Below are positions 26,043 through 35,162 of a stretch of DNA of 53,608 bases, piece by piece. Under the pieces are notes generated by a model. That model searched no databases. It was given only the letters and a program-made list of their open reading frames with translations, and was not told the DNA's origin. Origin of the DNA: Xenorhabdus eapokensis (lineage in GTDB: Bacteria > Pseudomonadota > Gammaproteobacteria > Enterobacterales > Enterobacteriaceae); assembly GCF_001908105.1 (NCBI RefSeq), contig NZ_MKGQ01000004.1, positions 1-53,608 of the forward strand, given 5' to 3'. A program made the translations under genes and the position numbers. The stretch's first letter is position 1; every line of letters begins with the position of its first letter.

Positions 26043-27467
26043 ATGAATGATTACGGCATTTGGACTATCATTACTCCTGTTGTCACAATTATTTTGGCTA
26101 TATTTACACGTCAGGTTATATTATCTCTACTACTTGGGATATTAGTCGGATTTACTGTTATTAATGACCATCATATTATTTTGGGTATACAAGGTACTAT
26201 TGAAGGTATTATTGATACCTTTTCCTCTTCAGGCAATACAAAAACCATTATCTTTATGTTGATGATTGGTGGAATAATGCGGCTTGTGGTTGTTACAGGT
26301 GGCGTACGATCCTTAGTTCGTTTACTCACGGATAAGACACAACTTATTGAAAACAAAAAATCTGTTCAATTTTTGGCAATGATCATTACATCATTAATTT
26401 TCATTGAAAGCTCAATTAACCAATTAATTGCTGGAGCATCAACCAAAAAATTAGCCAAAAATTATGGTATCCCACCAGAAAAAATGTCTTACATTATCCA
26501 GACATCCTGTGTTTCTGTTTGTTCTTCTGCCATGATTAATGGTTGGGGAGCCGCAATGATGGGGGTCATCGGTGTACAGATTTCCAGGGGGTTAATCAGC
26601 GGTGAACCATTTGATATCCTGGCGGGTTCTATGGTTTATAATATTATGGCTTGGCTATCGCTGGCTTCTGTCTTATTTTATATTTTTTCTAATGTTTCCT
26701 GGGGGCCAATGAAAACCGCAGAAATGCGAGCCTTACATGAATATTTAAATAGTGAGATTGAAGACAAACACGGTGAAGATAGTGATGATGTTATTGAACA
26801 TCCCAACTGCCATACTTCATTAAACTTTTTTATTCCTATTTTATCGACGGTATTAATGCTCCCTATTGCCCTCTATATCACAGGTGATGGTGATTTTAGT
26901 AAGGGCAGTGGTTCAACGTCTATCTATTGGAGTGTGATATTTGGAACCACTGTTTCTTTTTTCTGGTTCTTATTACGCCGAATTTTAACCATCGAAACTT
27001 TTTTTAAAGAACTTTATATTGGTTATGCCAGCATGATAAAAATAAGTTCTGTCATGGTATTGGCATTCTTAATGGGTAACGTTTCCGCCGATTTAAATAC
27101 CGGTGCCTATATTGCACAAATAACTTCCGGTATCATTCCGGCAGGTTTTTCCATCGGTTTTATTTTCCTGATTAGTTCCATCATGTCATTGGCAACGGGA
27201 ACTTCATGGGGAACCTTCGCAATTATGATCCCTATTGGAGTACAGCTAGGTATTTCCGTGGGTATGCCTCCTGAATATATGATTGGTGCTGCTATTGCAG
27301 GTTCTATTTTTGGTGATATGACATCGCCAATTTCCAGCGATGCTATCGTTGCATCAATGGCAACAGATTGTGACCATATTGAACATATTCGGACTCAAAT
27401 GCCATATGCGGTAGTGACTGCAAGTTTTGCCCTCGTCATCTATTTCTATTTAGGCCTTACTTATTAA
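26043..27467 (+). CDS. NhaC-family antiporter-like carrier
   Basis: Integral membrane protein of 474 residues with about 11-12 hydrophobic spans (ITPVVTIILAIF, VILSLLLGILVGFTVI, TIIFMLMIGGIMRLVVVTGG). The family-typical stretches are FIESSINQLIAGASTKKLAK, GWGAAMMGVIGVQISRGL, ATGTSWGTFAIMIPIGVQLG and AGSIFGDMTSPISSDAIVAS. NhaC members include Na+/H+ antiporters and sodium-coupled organic-acid or amino-acid carriers. Sitting between two sulfur amino-acid enzymes (gaps of 44 and 22 bases), it probably imports their substrate, such as cystathionine, methionine or D-cysteine. That is inference from context. Confidence 0.75.
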   Translation: MNDYGIWTIITPVVTIILAIFTRQVILSLLLGILVGFTVINDHHIILGIQGTIEGIIDTFSSSGNTKTIIFMLMIGGIMRLVVVTGGVRSLVRLLTDKTQLIENKKSVQFLAMIITSLIFIESSINQLIAGASTKKLAKNYGIPPEKMSYIIQTSCVSVCSSAMINGWGAAMMGVIGVQISRGLISGEPFDILAGSMVYNIMAWLSLASVLFYIFSNVSWGPMKTAEMRALHEYLNSEIEDKHGEDSDDVIEHPNCHTSLNFFIPILSTVLMLPIALYITGDGDFSKGSGSTSIYWSVIFGTTVSFFWFLLRRILTIETFFKELYIGYASMIKISSVMVLAFLMGNVSADLNTGAYIAQITSGIIPAGFSIGFIFLISSIMSLATGTSWGTFAIMIPIGVQLGISVGMPPEYMIGAAIAGSIFGDMTSPISSDAIVASMATDCDHIEHIRTQMPYAVVTASFALVIYFYLGLTY

Positions 27468-27489
27468 TTGATAACCCGCTGAGGATAAT

Positions 27490-28470
27490 ATGTCTTTAAA
27501 AGAAAATTTAGCAAAATTTGCCCGCATTGATTTACTAAAAACGGCGACCATGATGGATAAATTGGAGAATTTATCCCACTATTTAGGGCGCGATGTTTAT
27601 ATTAAGAGAGATGATTTAACTCCCTTAGCGATGGGGGGGAATAAATTACGTAAATTGGAATACCTTATTGCTGACGCCTTACAAAAAAAGGCTAAAGTTA
27701 TTGTTACCGCAGGGGCAATTCAATCAAATCATGTACGGCAAACAGCAGCTATTGCGGCGAAATATGGCCTAAAATGCGTCGCCTTATTAGAAAACCCCAT
27801 TCAAAATCAGGATAGTAATTTTCTCAATAATGGTAATAAACTGCTGACGGAATTATTCAATACTCAATGTATCATGTGTGATGAATTGATCGATCCAAAT
27901 AGGCAAATGGAAGAATTGATTGATCAACTTAATCTCAAAGAGGCTTATATTGTGCCTGTCGGCGGTTCCAATGCGCTGGGTTCATTGGGATATGTGCGTT
28001 GCGCATTAGAAATTGCCGAACAGCGCCCGAAAAATGTGGAATTTGCTGCTGTTATTGTTGCCTCTGGAAGCGCAGGCACACATGCAGGGTTGGCTATCGG
28101 GTTACATTCTGTACTACCTCAAACGCCGGTTATTGGCGTTACCGTCTCACGTATTACCACCGAACAAGCACCGAAAGTGAGTCAATTGCAGCAAGAAATC
28201 AGCTCGCTCTTAGGCCAAAAAACCTGTCCAGATGTTCTTTTGTGGGATAATTATTTCGCTCCCATGTATGGCATGCCAAATAAACAAGGATTAGATGCCA
28301 TTACACTATTAGCACAAAAAGAGGGGATTTTATTAGATCCCGTCTATACCGGAAAAGCGATGGCCGGATTAATTGATAATGTGCTGAACAATAACATTGA
28401 AAGCCAGAAGCCATTGCTTTTTATACATACAGGCGGGGCTCCTGCATTGTTTTCTTATTCTGGAATATAA
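27490..28470 (+). CDS. dcyD: D-cysteine desulfhydrase
   Basis: PLP-dependent enzyme (tryptophan-synthase-beta fold) that breaks D-cysteine into pyruvate, ammonia and hydrogen sulfide. Its 326 residues align end to end with E. coli DcyD (328): [20 protein letters not shown] (PLP lysine in GGNK), [56 protein letters not shown], and [18 protein letters not shown] near the C-terminus. GAGGA precedes the ATG. In E. coli dcyD sits beside the cystine transporter genes; here it closes an operon with a cystathionine gamma-lyase-like enzyme and a carrier. Confidence 0.9.
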   Translation: MSLKENLAKFARIDLLKTATMMDKLENLSHYLGRDVYIKRDDLTPLAMGGNKLRKLEYLIADALQKKAKVIVTAGAIQSNHVRQTAAIAAKYGLKCVALLENPIQNQDSNFLNNGNKLLTELFNTQCIMCDELIDPNRQMEELIDQLNLKEAYIVPVGGSNALGSLGYVRCALEIAEQRPKNVEFAAVIVASGSAGTHAGLAIGLHSVLPQTPVIGVTVSRITTEQAPKVSQLQQEISSLLGQKTCPDVLLWDNYFAPMYGMPNKQGLDAITLLAQKEGILLDPVYTGKAMAGLIDNVLNNNIESQKPLLFIHTGGAPALFSYSGI

Positions 28471-28558
28471 AAAGGGATCCTGACTATGTACTTACCTTAC
28501 TCCAATATATAGGGTTTAAATTTTAAAAATTGCCATTAATCTAATGGGTTAGCTTTTA

Positions 28559-28594
28559 CAGAAAAAAACAGCTATCTTTTTAGCTGTTTTTTCT
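28559..28594 (+). terminator. terminator of the dcyD operon
   Basis: AAAAAACAGCTA and TAGCTGTTTTTT form a 12-bp stem with a 6-base loop. The stem's own T-run serves as the U-tract. Confidence 0.75.
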
Positions 28595-28619
28595 GAATTT
28601 AGTTAGATATTTTGCCTTC

Positions 28620-29358
28620 ATTTGGCAAAATCAACTGGTGCCGGTAAATCTTTTCTCGCCCGTCGAATCTATCAGTTACGGCAAACGCGCCATTTAATCA
28701 AAGGGCGATTTGTGGAAGTAAACTGTGCCACCTTGCGCGGTGATAATGCAATGTCTATGCTGTTTGGTCACATCAAGGGGGCATTTACAGGAGCGATTCA
28801 GCCACGCACCGGACTTCTTCGTGAAGCCAATGGCGGCATTCTGTTTCTTGACGAAGTGGCAGATGATTTTCAATTAATTGCCGGCACACACCCTGCGTGA
28901 GTGGGTGGCTCAAGGGAAATTCAGCGAAGATATCGAGCCAAATATCGATTATGAACTCGCCCGTTATGCCCAAATGCAACAAACGCAAGTTCGCTTTGAC
29001 AAAGAAGCGGGGAAATTTTCGGGAACTCAGCGCTTCTATCGCACGGATGGCGACATTTGCCGAAAATGGGCGTATCAATCAACAGTTGGTTGAAGAAGAA
29101 ATCACGCGGCTTAAACAACATTGGCGCAGTGAAGGGCAACCTTCTTTGCTACTCAATAACCTGCCAGAAATTGACCTGTTTGATCTCCAACAGTTGGAAA
29201 CAGTGATTAAAGTCTGCCGTGAATCCAGTAGCTTATCGGCAGCCGGCCGCAAATTATTTGCCGTTTCCCGTCAACAGAAAAAACAGCCTAATGATGCCGA
29301 TAGGTTACGTAAGTACCTTGCTCGATTCGGGCTTGATTGGGAAAATATTCGACATTAA
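28620..29358 (+). pseudogene. rtcR: rtcR remnant (sigma-54 activator of RNA-repair genes)
   Basis: Pieces of the sigma-54 AAA+ activator RtcR, which controls the rtcBA RNA-repair operon. Seen in order: STGAGKSFLARRIYQLRQTR (Walker A), FVEVNCATLRGDNAMSMLFG, HIKGAFTGAIQPRTG (GAFTGA loop), NGGILFLDEVAD, DFQLIAGTH, NFRELSASIARMATFAENG, and the DNA-binding C-terminus DADRLRKYLARFGLDWEN. The N-terminal sensory domain is missing. Two segments present in E. coli RtcR are cleanly lost: about 30 residues between LFLDE and DFQLIAG, and about 20 before IEPN. There are at least two frameshifts. No rtcB or rtcA is nearby. Confidence 0.85.
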
Positions 29359-29385
29359 TTAGAAATCGACAAATAGGAAAACAAC

Positions 29386-30303
29386 ATGGAACTAAAATTT
29401 CTAGGCACTAGTGCCGGCATTCCCACAAAAGAGCGCAATGTCACCAGCCTGATCCTCGATTTACAGGGCATCCGCAACGCGCTGTGGATGTTTGATTGCG
29501 GTGAGGGAACCCAGCATCAGATCCTTCATTCTCCCATCAAGGTATCTAAACTGGAGAAAATCTTTATCACTCACCTGCATGGTGATCATATCTTCGGTTT
29601 GCCTGGATTACTGTGCAGCCGCTCGATGGGCGGTTCTACCGATCCCCTCACCTTATATGGGCCAACGGGGATACGTCAGTTTGTGGAAACCACATTGCAA
29701 TTGAGCAGTTCTTTCTTGACCTATCCATTGGAAATTATCGAAGTCCAGACCGGACAACTGTTTGATGATGGAGAACTCAAGGTCACAGCTTATGCCTTGA
29801 ATCATCGCGTAGAATGCTATGGCTACCGTATTGAAGAGCACGACAAATCCGGCGCACTTGATACAGAAAAATTAAATCAGGCTAACATTCCCCGTGGCCC
29901 GTGGATGCAGGCTTTAAAGCAGGGCGGCACAATAACACTGGAAGATGGCCGCACAATTTGCGGCAAAGATTATTTAGGCACTCCGATTCGTGGCAAATCA
30001 TTGGCTATTTTCGGGGATACTGAACCGACACCCGAAGCACTGAAACTGGCTGCCAATGTTGATGTGATGGTGCATGAAATCACGTTGGAAGATGCATTTG
30101 CCACAAAAGCCAACGAGCGTGGACATTCCACCACTAAACAAGCCGCAACATTGGCACGCGATGCCAAGGTCAAACACTTTATCGCTACGCACATTAGCGG
30201 ACGCTATGGAATTGAGGATTGCCCGCGATTATTGGCTGAATGTCGGGAAGTATTTCCAAATACTGATTTGGCCGCAGATTTTGCTACATTTATTATTAAA
30301 TAA
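29386..30303 (+). CDS. rnz: ribonuclease Z / RNase BN
   Basis: Metallo-beta-lactamase-fold ribonuclease of 305 residues that matures tRNA 3' ends. The N-terminus [20 protein letters not shown] is family-typical. The metal-binding motif is [15 protein letters not shown], with further ligands in [23 protein letters not shown] and [25 protein letters not shown]. In E. coli the orthologue (elaC/rbn) is non-essential because its tRNA genes encode CCA; the leuX gene here also encodes CCA. GGAAAAC precedes the ATG. It follows the rtcR remnant. Confidence 0.93.
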   Translation: MELKFLGTSAGIPTKERNVTSLILDLQGIRNALWMFDCGEGTQHQILHSPIKVSKLEKIFITHLHGDHIFGLPGLLCSRSMGGSTDPLTLYGPTGIRQFVETTLQLSSSFLTYPLEIIEVQTGQLFDDGELKVTAYALNHRVECYGYRIEEHDKSGALDTEKLNQANIPRGPWMQALKQGGTITLEDGRTICGKDYLGTPIRGKSLAIFGDTEPTPEALKLAANVDVMVHEITLEDAFATKANERGHSTTKQAATLARDAKVKHFIATHISGRYGIEDCPRLLAECREVFPNTDLAADFATFIIK

Positions 30304-30368
30304 AATATAGGCAGAAAAATAGATTTATATCACCTATTTCTGGTTAACTCCCTTCAACAAAATACTTA

Positions 30369-30650
30369 AGAGATAAAAATGAATTACGCAAAGATCATGA
30401 TATAGAACAAGTAAAACTGGATAAGTTACCTGCATGGTTTAATTCCAGTATCTACAACCCAAAAGAAAAACTGGCATTGGAGTGGTGCGAAGCCTTAACG
30501 ACAAACCCTAGGCAAAGTATATTGGATAAGATCAAAGAACGCCTGGATGCTGTTTTTACAGAAAAAGAGATTGTTGACCTGACAGCAACAATCTCCTTAA
30601 TGAATGCTCTTAACAGAATGGCAGTCAGTTTAGGTGATCGAAACGAATAA
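30369..30650 (+). pseudogene. carboxymuconolactone decarboxylase (AhpD-like) C-terminal remnant
   Basis: A frame without a start codon encodes NELRKDHDIEQVKLDKLPAW, YNPKEKLALEWCEALTTNP, FTEKEIVDLTATISLMNALN and RMAVSLGDRNE, then TAA 30648-30650. This is the C-terminal half of an AhpD-like/carboxymuconolactone decarboxylase protein (about 150 residues when complete). The CxxC redox motif that precedes this part in the family is missing. No mobile element borders it, so simple deletion is likely. Confidence 0.65.
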
Positions 30651-30716
30651 TCACATCATTATGCAGGCTATTTAACCTGACCATTATATTGAAACAAAAA
30701 TTTCTTCCGCCAATCC

Positions 30717-30744
30717 TTGCGATGAATGCTATCGTGAGTATAAT
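30717..30744 (+). promoter_or_regulatory. pyrLB promoter
   Basis: TTGCGA (30717-30722) and a perfect TATAAT (30739-30744), 16 bases apart, followed by GCGCGACG. It lies 25 bases before the leader peptide ATG. Confidence 0.75.
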
Positions 30745-30769
30745 GCGCGACGATTTGCAGGGAGAAAAT

Positions 30770-30892
30770 ATGAAAGATTGCGCTGTAAAAGCTGTTAGAA
30801 AACACCAAGCTAACAAAGCTCTGTCTGCTGGCAGCGTAAACGCGTTGTTTTTCCCATTGCTTAACCGAACATTTAAAAAGCCCCTCAATTGA
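30770..30892 (+). CDS. pyrL: pyrBI operon leader peptide PyrL
   Basis: A 40-residue leader peptide: MKDCAVKAVRKHQANKALSA, then GSVNALFFPLLNRTFKKPLN. It starts at ATG 30770 after GGGAGAAAAT; the frame is open further upstream but that would pass the promoter. As in E. coli PyrL, an FFPL-type stretch lies over a U-rich pause site, and translation ends inside the terminator (TGA at 30890-30892). When UTP is low, polymerase pauses at the U-rich tract, the ribosome catches up, and terminator formation is blocked. The sequence differs much from E. coli but the design is the same. Confidence 0.82.
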   Translation: MKDCAVKAVRKHQANKALSAGSVNALFFPLLNRTFKKPLN

Positions 30893-30905
30893 GGGGCTTT
30901 TTTTT
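30875..30905 (+). terminator. pyrB attenuator
   Basis: AAAGCCCCTC-AATT-GAGGGGCTTT followed by T residues is a strong rho-independent terminator that overlaps the last codons of pyrL, 45 bases before pyrB. Confidence 0.88.
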
Positions 30906-30949
30906 GCCTACCAGTCCAAGGCTATAAGTCATAAAAGAGGAACGTAAAC

Positions 30950-31894
30950 ATGGCTAATCCGTTATATCGCAAGCATATCATTTCAATTAATGATCTGAGC
31001 CGCGCAGATCTGGAACTGGTATTGCAGACGGCCGCTGCATTAAAAGCCAATCCACAGACTGAATTACTGAAACACAAGGTGATAGCGAGTTGCTTCTTTG
31101 AAGCCTCCACACGTACCCGTCTCTCTTTTGAAACTGCCATTCAGCGACTCGGCGCTTCCGTCGTGGGTTTTGCTGATAGTAGTAATACTTCATTGGGTAA
31201 AAAGGGAGAAACGTTGGCGGATACTATTTCCATTATCAGCCAATATGCCGATGCAATCGTTATGCGTCATCCACAGGAAGGTGCAGCGCGACTGGCGTCT
31301 GAGTTTTCCGATCAGATCCCTGTTATCAATGCTGGCGATGGCGCAAACCAGCATCCAACCCAAACCTTGCTCGACCTGTTTACCATTCAGGAAACTCAGG
31401 GCAGGCTGGAAAACCTGAAAATTGCGATGGTCGGTGATTTGAAATATGGCCGTACCGTGCACTCACTGACACAAGCTCTGGCAAAATTTAATGGCAACCA
31501 TTTCTGTTTTATCGCGCCAGATGCACTTGCAATGCCAAGCTATATCCTGCATATGTTGGAAGAAAAACAGGTGAGTTACAGCCTCCACAATAACTTCGAA
31601 GATGTGTTGCCAGAACTGGATATTTTGTATATGACTCGTGTCCAGAAAGAGCGTCTTGACCCTTCAGAATATGCCAATATCAAGGCTCAGTTTGTTCTGC
31701 GCGCGGCGGATCTGGAAAATGTTAAGGAAAACCTGAAAGTACTGCACCCGCTGCCGCGTATCGATGAAATCACAGTGGATGTCGATAAAACGCCATATGC
31801 TTACTACTTCCAGCAAGCAGGAAATGGCATTTTTGCCCGTCAGGCATTATTGTCACTAGTATTGAATGAAAATGTTGTTATAGAAAATAAATAG
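30950..31894 (+). CDS. pyrB: aspartate carbamoyltransferase catalytic subunit
   Basis: Catalyses the first committed step of pyrimidine synthesis (carbamoyl phosphate plus aspartate). Its 314 residues match E. coli PyrB: carbamoyl-phosphate loop [20 protein letters not shown], the [16 protein letters not shown] loop, [46 protein letters not shown] and [18 protein letters not shown] precedes the ATG. The regulatory-subunit gene pyrI, normally a few bases downstream, is 6.2 kb away beyond unrelated genes. The attenuator therefore controls pyrB alone unless transcripts read through several minus-strand genes. Confidence 0.96.
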   Translation: MANPLYRKHIISINDLSRADLELVLQTAAALKANPQTELLKHKVIASCFFEASTRTRLSFETAIQRLGASVVGFADSSNTSLGKKGETLADTISIISQYADAIVMRHPQEGAARLASEFSDQIPVINAGDGANQHPTQTLLDLFTIQETQGRLENLKIAMVGDLKYGRTVHSLTQALAKFNGNHFCFIAPDALAMPSYILHMLEEKQVSYSLHNNFEDVLPELDILYMTRVQKERLDPSEYANIKAQFVLRAADLENVKENLKVLHPLPRIDEITVDVDKTPYAYYFQQAGNGIFARQALLSLVLNENVVIENK

Positions 31895-31989
31895 GCATCA
31901 ATATTATGATCAGGGAAATTATTCTTTGGTCATAATCGTGCTTTCCTTGAAAAGATTTTTATTTCTATCTCCTTCAGACATTTTATCCA

Positions 31990-32035
31990 GCTCGGTTTTT
32001 AATGAAAACTACATCGTTATCTTCAAAAACCGAGC
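31990..32035. terminator. terminator between pyrB and the oxidoreductase gene
   Basis: GCTCGGTTTTT (31990-32000) and AAAAACCGAGC (32025-32035) are perfect 11-bp arms around a 24-base loop between convergent genes, with A/T runs suitable for both strands. Confidence 0.65.
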
Positions 32036-32081
32036 CTGCATCACCATACTTATGATTACCTGATTTTGACCCACAGACACT

Positions 32082-34400
32082 TTATATAAGGCGTTGAGGT
32101 TCAGTTCCTCTCTGTTCAGTAAGGGATAATTTCACCGGTACAGATTTTGAGGTTGGCGTGCCTGTACCATCACCAATACTTTCCATTGGGACTAATGGAT
32201 TGGTTTCTGGATAATAAGCAGCAAGGTTTCCACGTGGAATGGCATAAGGCACTAATTTAAAGCCGGAGACTTTGCGCTTGATACCGTCATGCCATACTGT
32301 TTCGATATCTACCAAATCACCGACCTGATATCCCAATTGAGCAATATCTTCCGGATTCATGAACAACACTTCCCGCTGACCATAAACCCCACGATAACGA
32401 TCATCCAGCCCATAAATCGTGGTGTTATATTGATCGTGTGAACGCAAAGTTTGCAAAGTAAAAGGAACATCAGCGCCTTCAATTTGCGGGAACAGGGTTT
32501 TTGGCAGCGGTGCATGACTGAATTCGGCTTTTTGGCTCGGTGTTGCAAAACGTAATTCGGCTGCCGCATTACCAAGATAGAAACCGCCAGGATGCTCACA
32601 TTTTTTATTAAAATCAGCAAACCCTGGAATAGTTGCAGCAATATGATCACGAATTTTATGGTAATCTCCGGCTAATTCCAGCCAGTTAATCGTTGCAGTA
32701 TTACCTACAGTCGCATTGGCAATGCCGGCAACAATCGCTGTCTCAGAACGCTGGCTATCAAATAATGGCTTATTTACCCCCTCTGAGGCATGAACCATGC
32801 TGAAAGAGTCTTCTACTGTCACAAATTGTGCGCCCGTAGCCTGAATATCTTGTTCGGTACGCCCCAATGTCGGCAGAATAAGAGCACCTTTTTTACCAGT
32901 AATAAGATGGCTCCGGTTTAATTTTGTGCTGATGTGTACGGTCAAATCACAATGTCTAAGCGCTTCTTCTGTTCGTGCACTATCTGGAGCCGCGGCCGCA
33001 AGATTTCCACCCAGTGCGATCAGAACCTTAACTTCATCACGCAACATGGCACTCAATGCCTCCACAACATGATGGCCATGTGCACGAGGTGGCTCGAAAC
33101 CAAAATGAGCAGCCATGTTATCCAGAAAAAGTTTGGCAGGTTTCTCATTTATTCCCATCGTCCGGTTACCCTGTACATTACTGTGACCACGTACCGGACA
33201 AAGCCCTGCGCCCAATTTACCCAATTGTCCAAAAAGCAATTGAAGGTTGACGATTTCACGTACCGTAACCAAAGAGTGTTTATGTTGGGTTATCCCCATA
33301 GCCCAGGTACAGATGACACGTCCAGCATTCTGATAAATGGTAGCCGCTTCGCGCAATTGAGCTTCGATTAATCCCGATTGATCTTCAATCAATGACCATG
33401 CGGTTGCTGCAACTTGTTGTAAGTAAGCATCCACTCCGTTGGTGTAAGTTGCGATGAATTCCAGATCAAAAATACCTGATTTGCCTTCAGCCAGCAGGGC
33501 GTTATGGGTTTCCAAAAGTGCTTTGACTATCCCTCGCACCGCCGCCATATCGCCACCAAGTTTGGGCTGATAGTAACGGTGGCTGATTTCCCCTGCCATT
33601 GGGGTAATTATTTCGAGCGGTTTTTGTGGATCAGCGAAACGTTCCAATCCGCGCTCACGCAGGGTATTAAAAGTGACAATGCGTGCTCCGCGTTCAGCAG
33701 CATGTCGTAGGCTATGCAGCATTCGTGGGTGATTTGTTCCAGGATTTTGACCAAATATAAAGATGGCATCTGCATGATCAAAATCTTGCAACCGAACGGT
33801 GCCTTTCCCTACGCCTAAGCTTGCCAACATACCGGAACCGCTGGCTTCATGGCACATATTGGAGCAATCCGGAAAGTTGTTGGTTCCCACGACACGCCCA
33901 AATAATTGATACAGCCATGAAGCCTCATTACTGGCGCGCCCCGAAGTGTATAGTTCAAGCTGGTTAGGATTATCCATCGCCTTAATGTGACTGGCAATCA
34001 GGGCAAAAGCGTCATCCCAACTTATCGACTCATAATGATCCGTCTGCGGGTTATAGCTCATCGGCTCAACCACTCTCCCCTGATATTCAAGGAAATAATC
34101 GCTTTGTTGGTAAAGTTGGCTTACGCTATGGGTTGCGAAGAATTTTCGGTCAACATAGCGACGTGTCGCCTCCCAAGTGACTGCCTTGGCACCGTTTTCA
34201 CAAAAACTAAACAGGCTTTTGTTGTCATCCCCCCATGCGCATCCAGGACAATCAAAGCCTCTGGGCTTATTCATGCGCATCAGGTTAACCATATTTTTCA
34301 GTGCTTGTTTACTATCAAAGACAAAACGGGTTGTTGACTCCAGTGAACCCCAACCACCAGCAGCCGCATGGTAAGGTTTTATTTTTGATTTGAATTTCAT
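32082..34400 (-). CDS. ydeP: FdhF/YdeP-type molybdopterin oxidoreductase
   Basis: Large molybdopterin-dinucleotide oxidoreductase of 772 residues, collinear with E. coli YdeP (759). Features: AAGGWGSLEST, MNKPRGFDCPGCAWGDDN with the Cys pair of an Fe-S site, QLELYTSGRASNEASWLYQL, NNFPDCSNMCHEASGSG, FGQNPGTNHPRMLHSLRHA, RGHSNVQGNRTMGI, and RSHDQYNTTIYGLDDRYRGV in the cofactor-binding C-terminal domain. No twin-arginine signal is present, so it is cytoplasmic. The substrate is unknown; E. coli ydeP is linked to acid resistance. No FdhD-type partner is adjacent. It is the first gene of the DNA between pyrB and pyrI. Confidence 0.85.
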   Translation of the reverse strand: MKFKSKIKPYHAAAGGWGSLESTTRFVFDSKQALKNMVNLMRMNKPRGFDCPGCAWGDDNKSLFSFCENGAKAVTWEATRRYVDRKFFATHSVSQLYQQSDYFLEYQGRVVEPMSYNPQTDHYESISWDDAFALIASHIKAMDNPNQLELYTSGRASNEASWLYQLFGRVVGTNNFPDCSNMCHEASGSGMLASLGVGKGTVRLQDFDHADAIFIFGQNPGTNHPRMLHSLRHAAERGARIVTFNTLRERGLERFADPQKPLEIITPMAGEISHRYYQPKLGGDMAAVRGIVKALLETHNALLAEGKSGIFDLEFIATYTNGVDAYLQQVAATAWSLIEDQSGLIEAQLREAATIYQNAGRVICTWAMGITQHKHSLVTVREIVNLQLLFGQLGKLGAGLCPVRGHSNVQGNRTMGINEKPAKLFLDNMAAHFGFEPPRAHGHHVVEALSAMLRDEVKVLIALGGNLAAAAPDSARTEEALRHCDLTVHISTKLNRSHLITGKKGALILPTLGRTEQDIQATGAQFVTVEDSFSMVHASEGVNKPLFDSQRSETAIVAGIANATVGNTATINWLELAGDYHKIRDHIAATIPGFADFNKKCEHPGGFYLGNAAAELRFATPSQKAEFSHAPLPKTLFPQIEGADVPFTLQTLRSHDQYNTTIYGLDDRYRGVYGQREVLFMNPEDIAQLGYQVGDLVDIETVWHDGIKRKVSGFKLVPYAIPRGNLAAYYPETNPLVPMESIGDGTGTPTSKSVPVKLSLTEQRGTEPQRLI

Positions 34401-35162
34401 AAAAATCTCTATTTTTTATGGCGTGACCAACACAATCAGGCCACTTCTTTACAGGTGAACCAATAACGTCGATTTCATTCATTGGCGGCTTACCACCGCT
34501 GTGATCATACTCCTATCTACCCATTATGATAATTATTCCGTGGTTAGATCACGAAAAAACCGAGTTATTTATCAAGTATTTTCAGCGAAGTTAGACTCGG
34601 TATCTGAATCACAAATGATATAGTCATATACCGACTTTTCAGCTTTCACCATATCTTTGAGGTAGCCAGTCAGTTTTTCTTCTTAAAAAAGTTCTTGGGC
34701 ATAGTATGCCTTGTTACCAATACGGTGATATTTAATACCATCTACAATGACAATACCTAGCAGAAACTGGAATCAGGCACAAAAAATAGTAATGAAACTG
34801 GCTTAACAATTACCACCAACTATTGAAATGTCATATGCATCACAACACATAAAAAAAATCAATGAAATACTCTATTATGTGATATTGAGTTAACGTGTAG
34901 AATTAATATAAAACCTATTTACAACAACCAATTAAATATTAATATAAAATTTTAAATTAAAAAATAAATTACTATATTTACTCCCATCCCCCCTAAAATG
35001 AACATTTAAAAACAATCAACAAGGCATCCAATAGATAAGAATAAATCGTTATAAAAAAACTTGTAACACAAGTATTATTATTTATATAAAAACTCACAGT
35101 TATAGCTAATAATATTTTTTCTGGTTTTAATATGAATCAACTAAAAATTAGGAGAAAATAAA
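34401..35162. other. AT-rich 760-base gap between the oxidoreductase and the orphan gene
   Basis: No intact gene is visible. The left part should hold the oxidoreductase promoter (minus strand). 34572-34770 carries a minus-strand type III restriction enzyme remnant. The rest, about 34770-35150, is strongly AT-rich with no frame of interest and probably contains the promoter of the gene at 35163. Confidence 0.4.
34572..34770 (-). pseudogene. type III restriction enzyme (Res subunit) remnant
   Basis: On the minus strand a frame reads VDGIKYHRIGNKAYYAQELF, stop, EEKLTGYLKDMVKAEKSVYD, then YIICDSDTESNFAENT and TGA. This matches the region of type III Res subunits that carries motifs like KSVYDYV-YDSDTE--FA ahead of the nuclease domain. 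One in-frame stop interrupts it, and both the helicase and nuclease domains are gone. No Mod methyltransferase is present. A hairpin (CCGAGT ... ACTCGG with T6) lies at its end but partly inside the remnant coding sequence. Confidence 0.6.

Noticed and set aside
32357..32650. Frames on both strands inside the oxidoreductase gene
   Set aside because: The YdeP frame is continuous and similar to its family throughout; the others are shadows.
34555..34602. CCGAGT ... ACTCGG hairpin with T6 as a working minus-strand terminator
   Set aside because: It overlaps the Res remnant and no intact minus-strand gene lies upstream; it may be a relic, so it is not listed as a feature.
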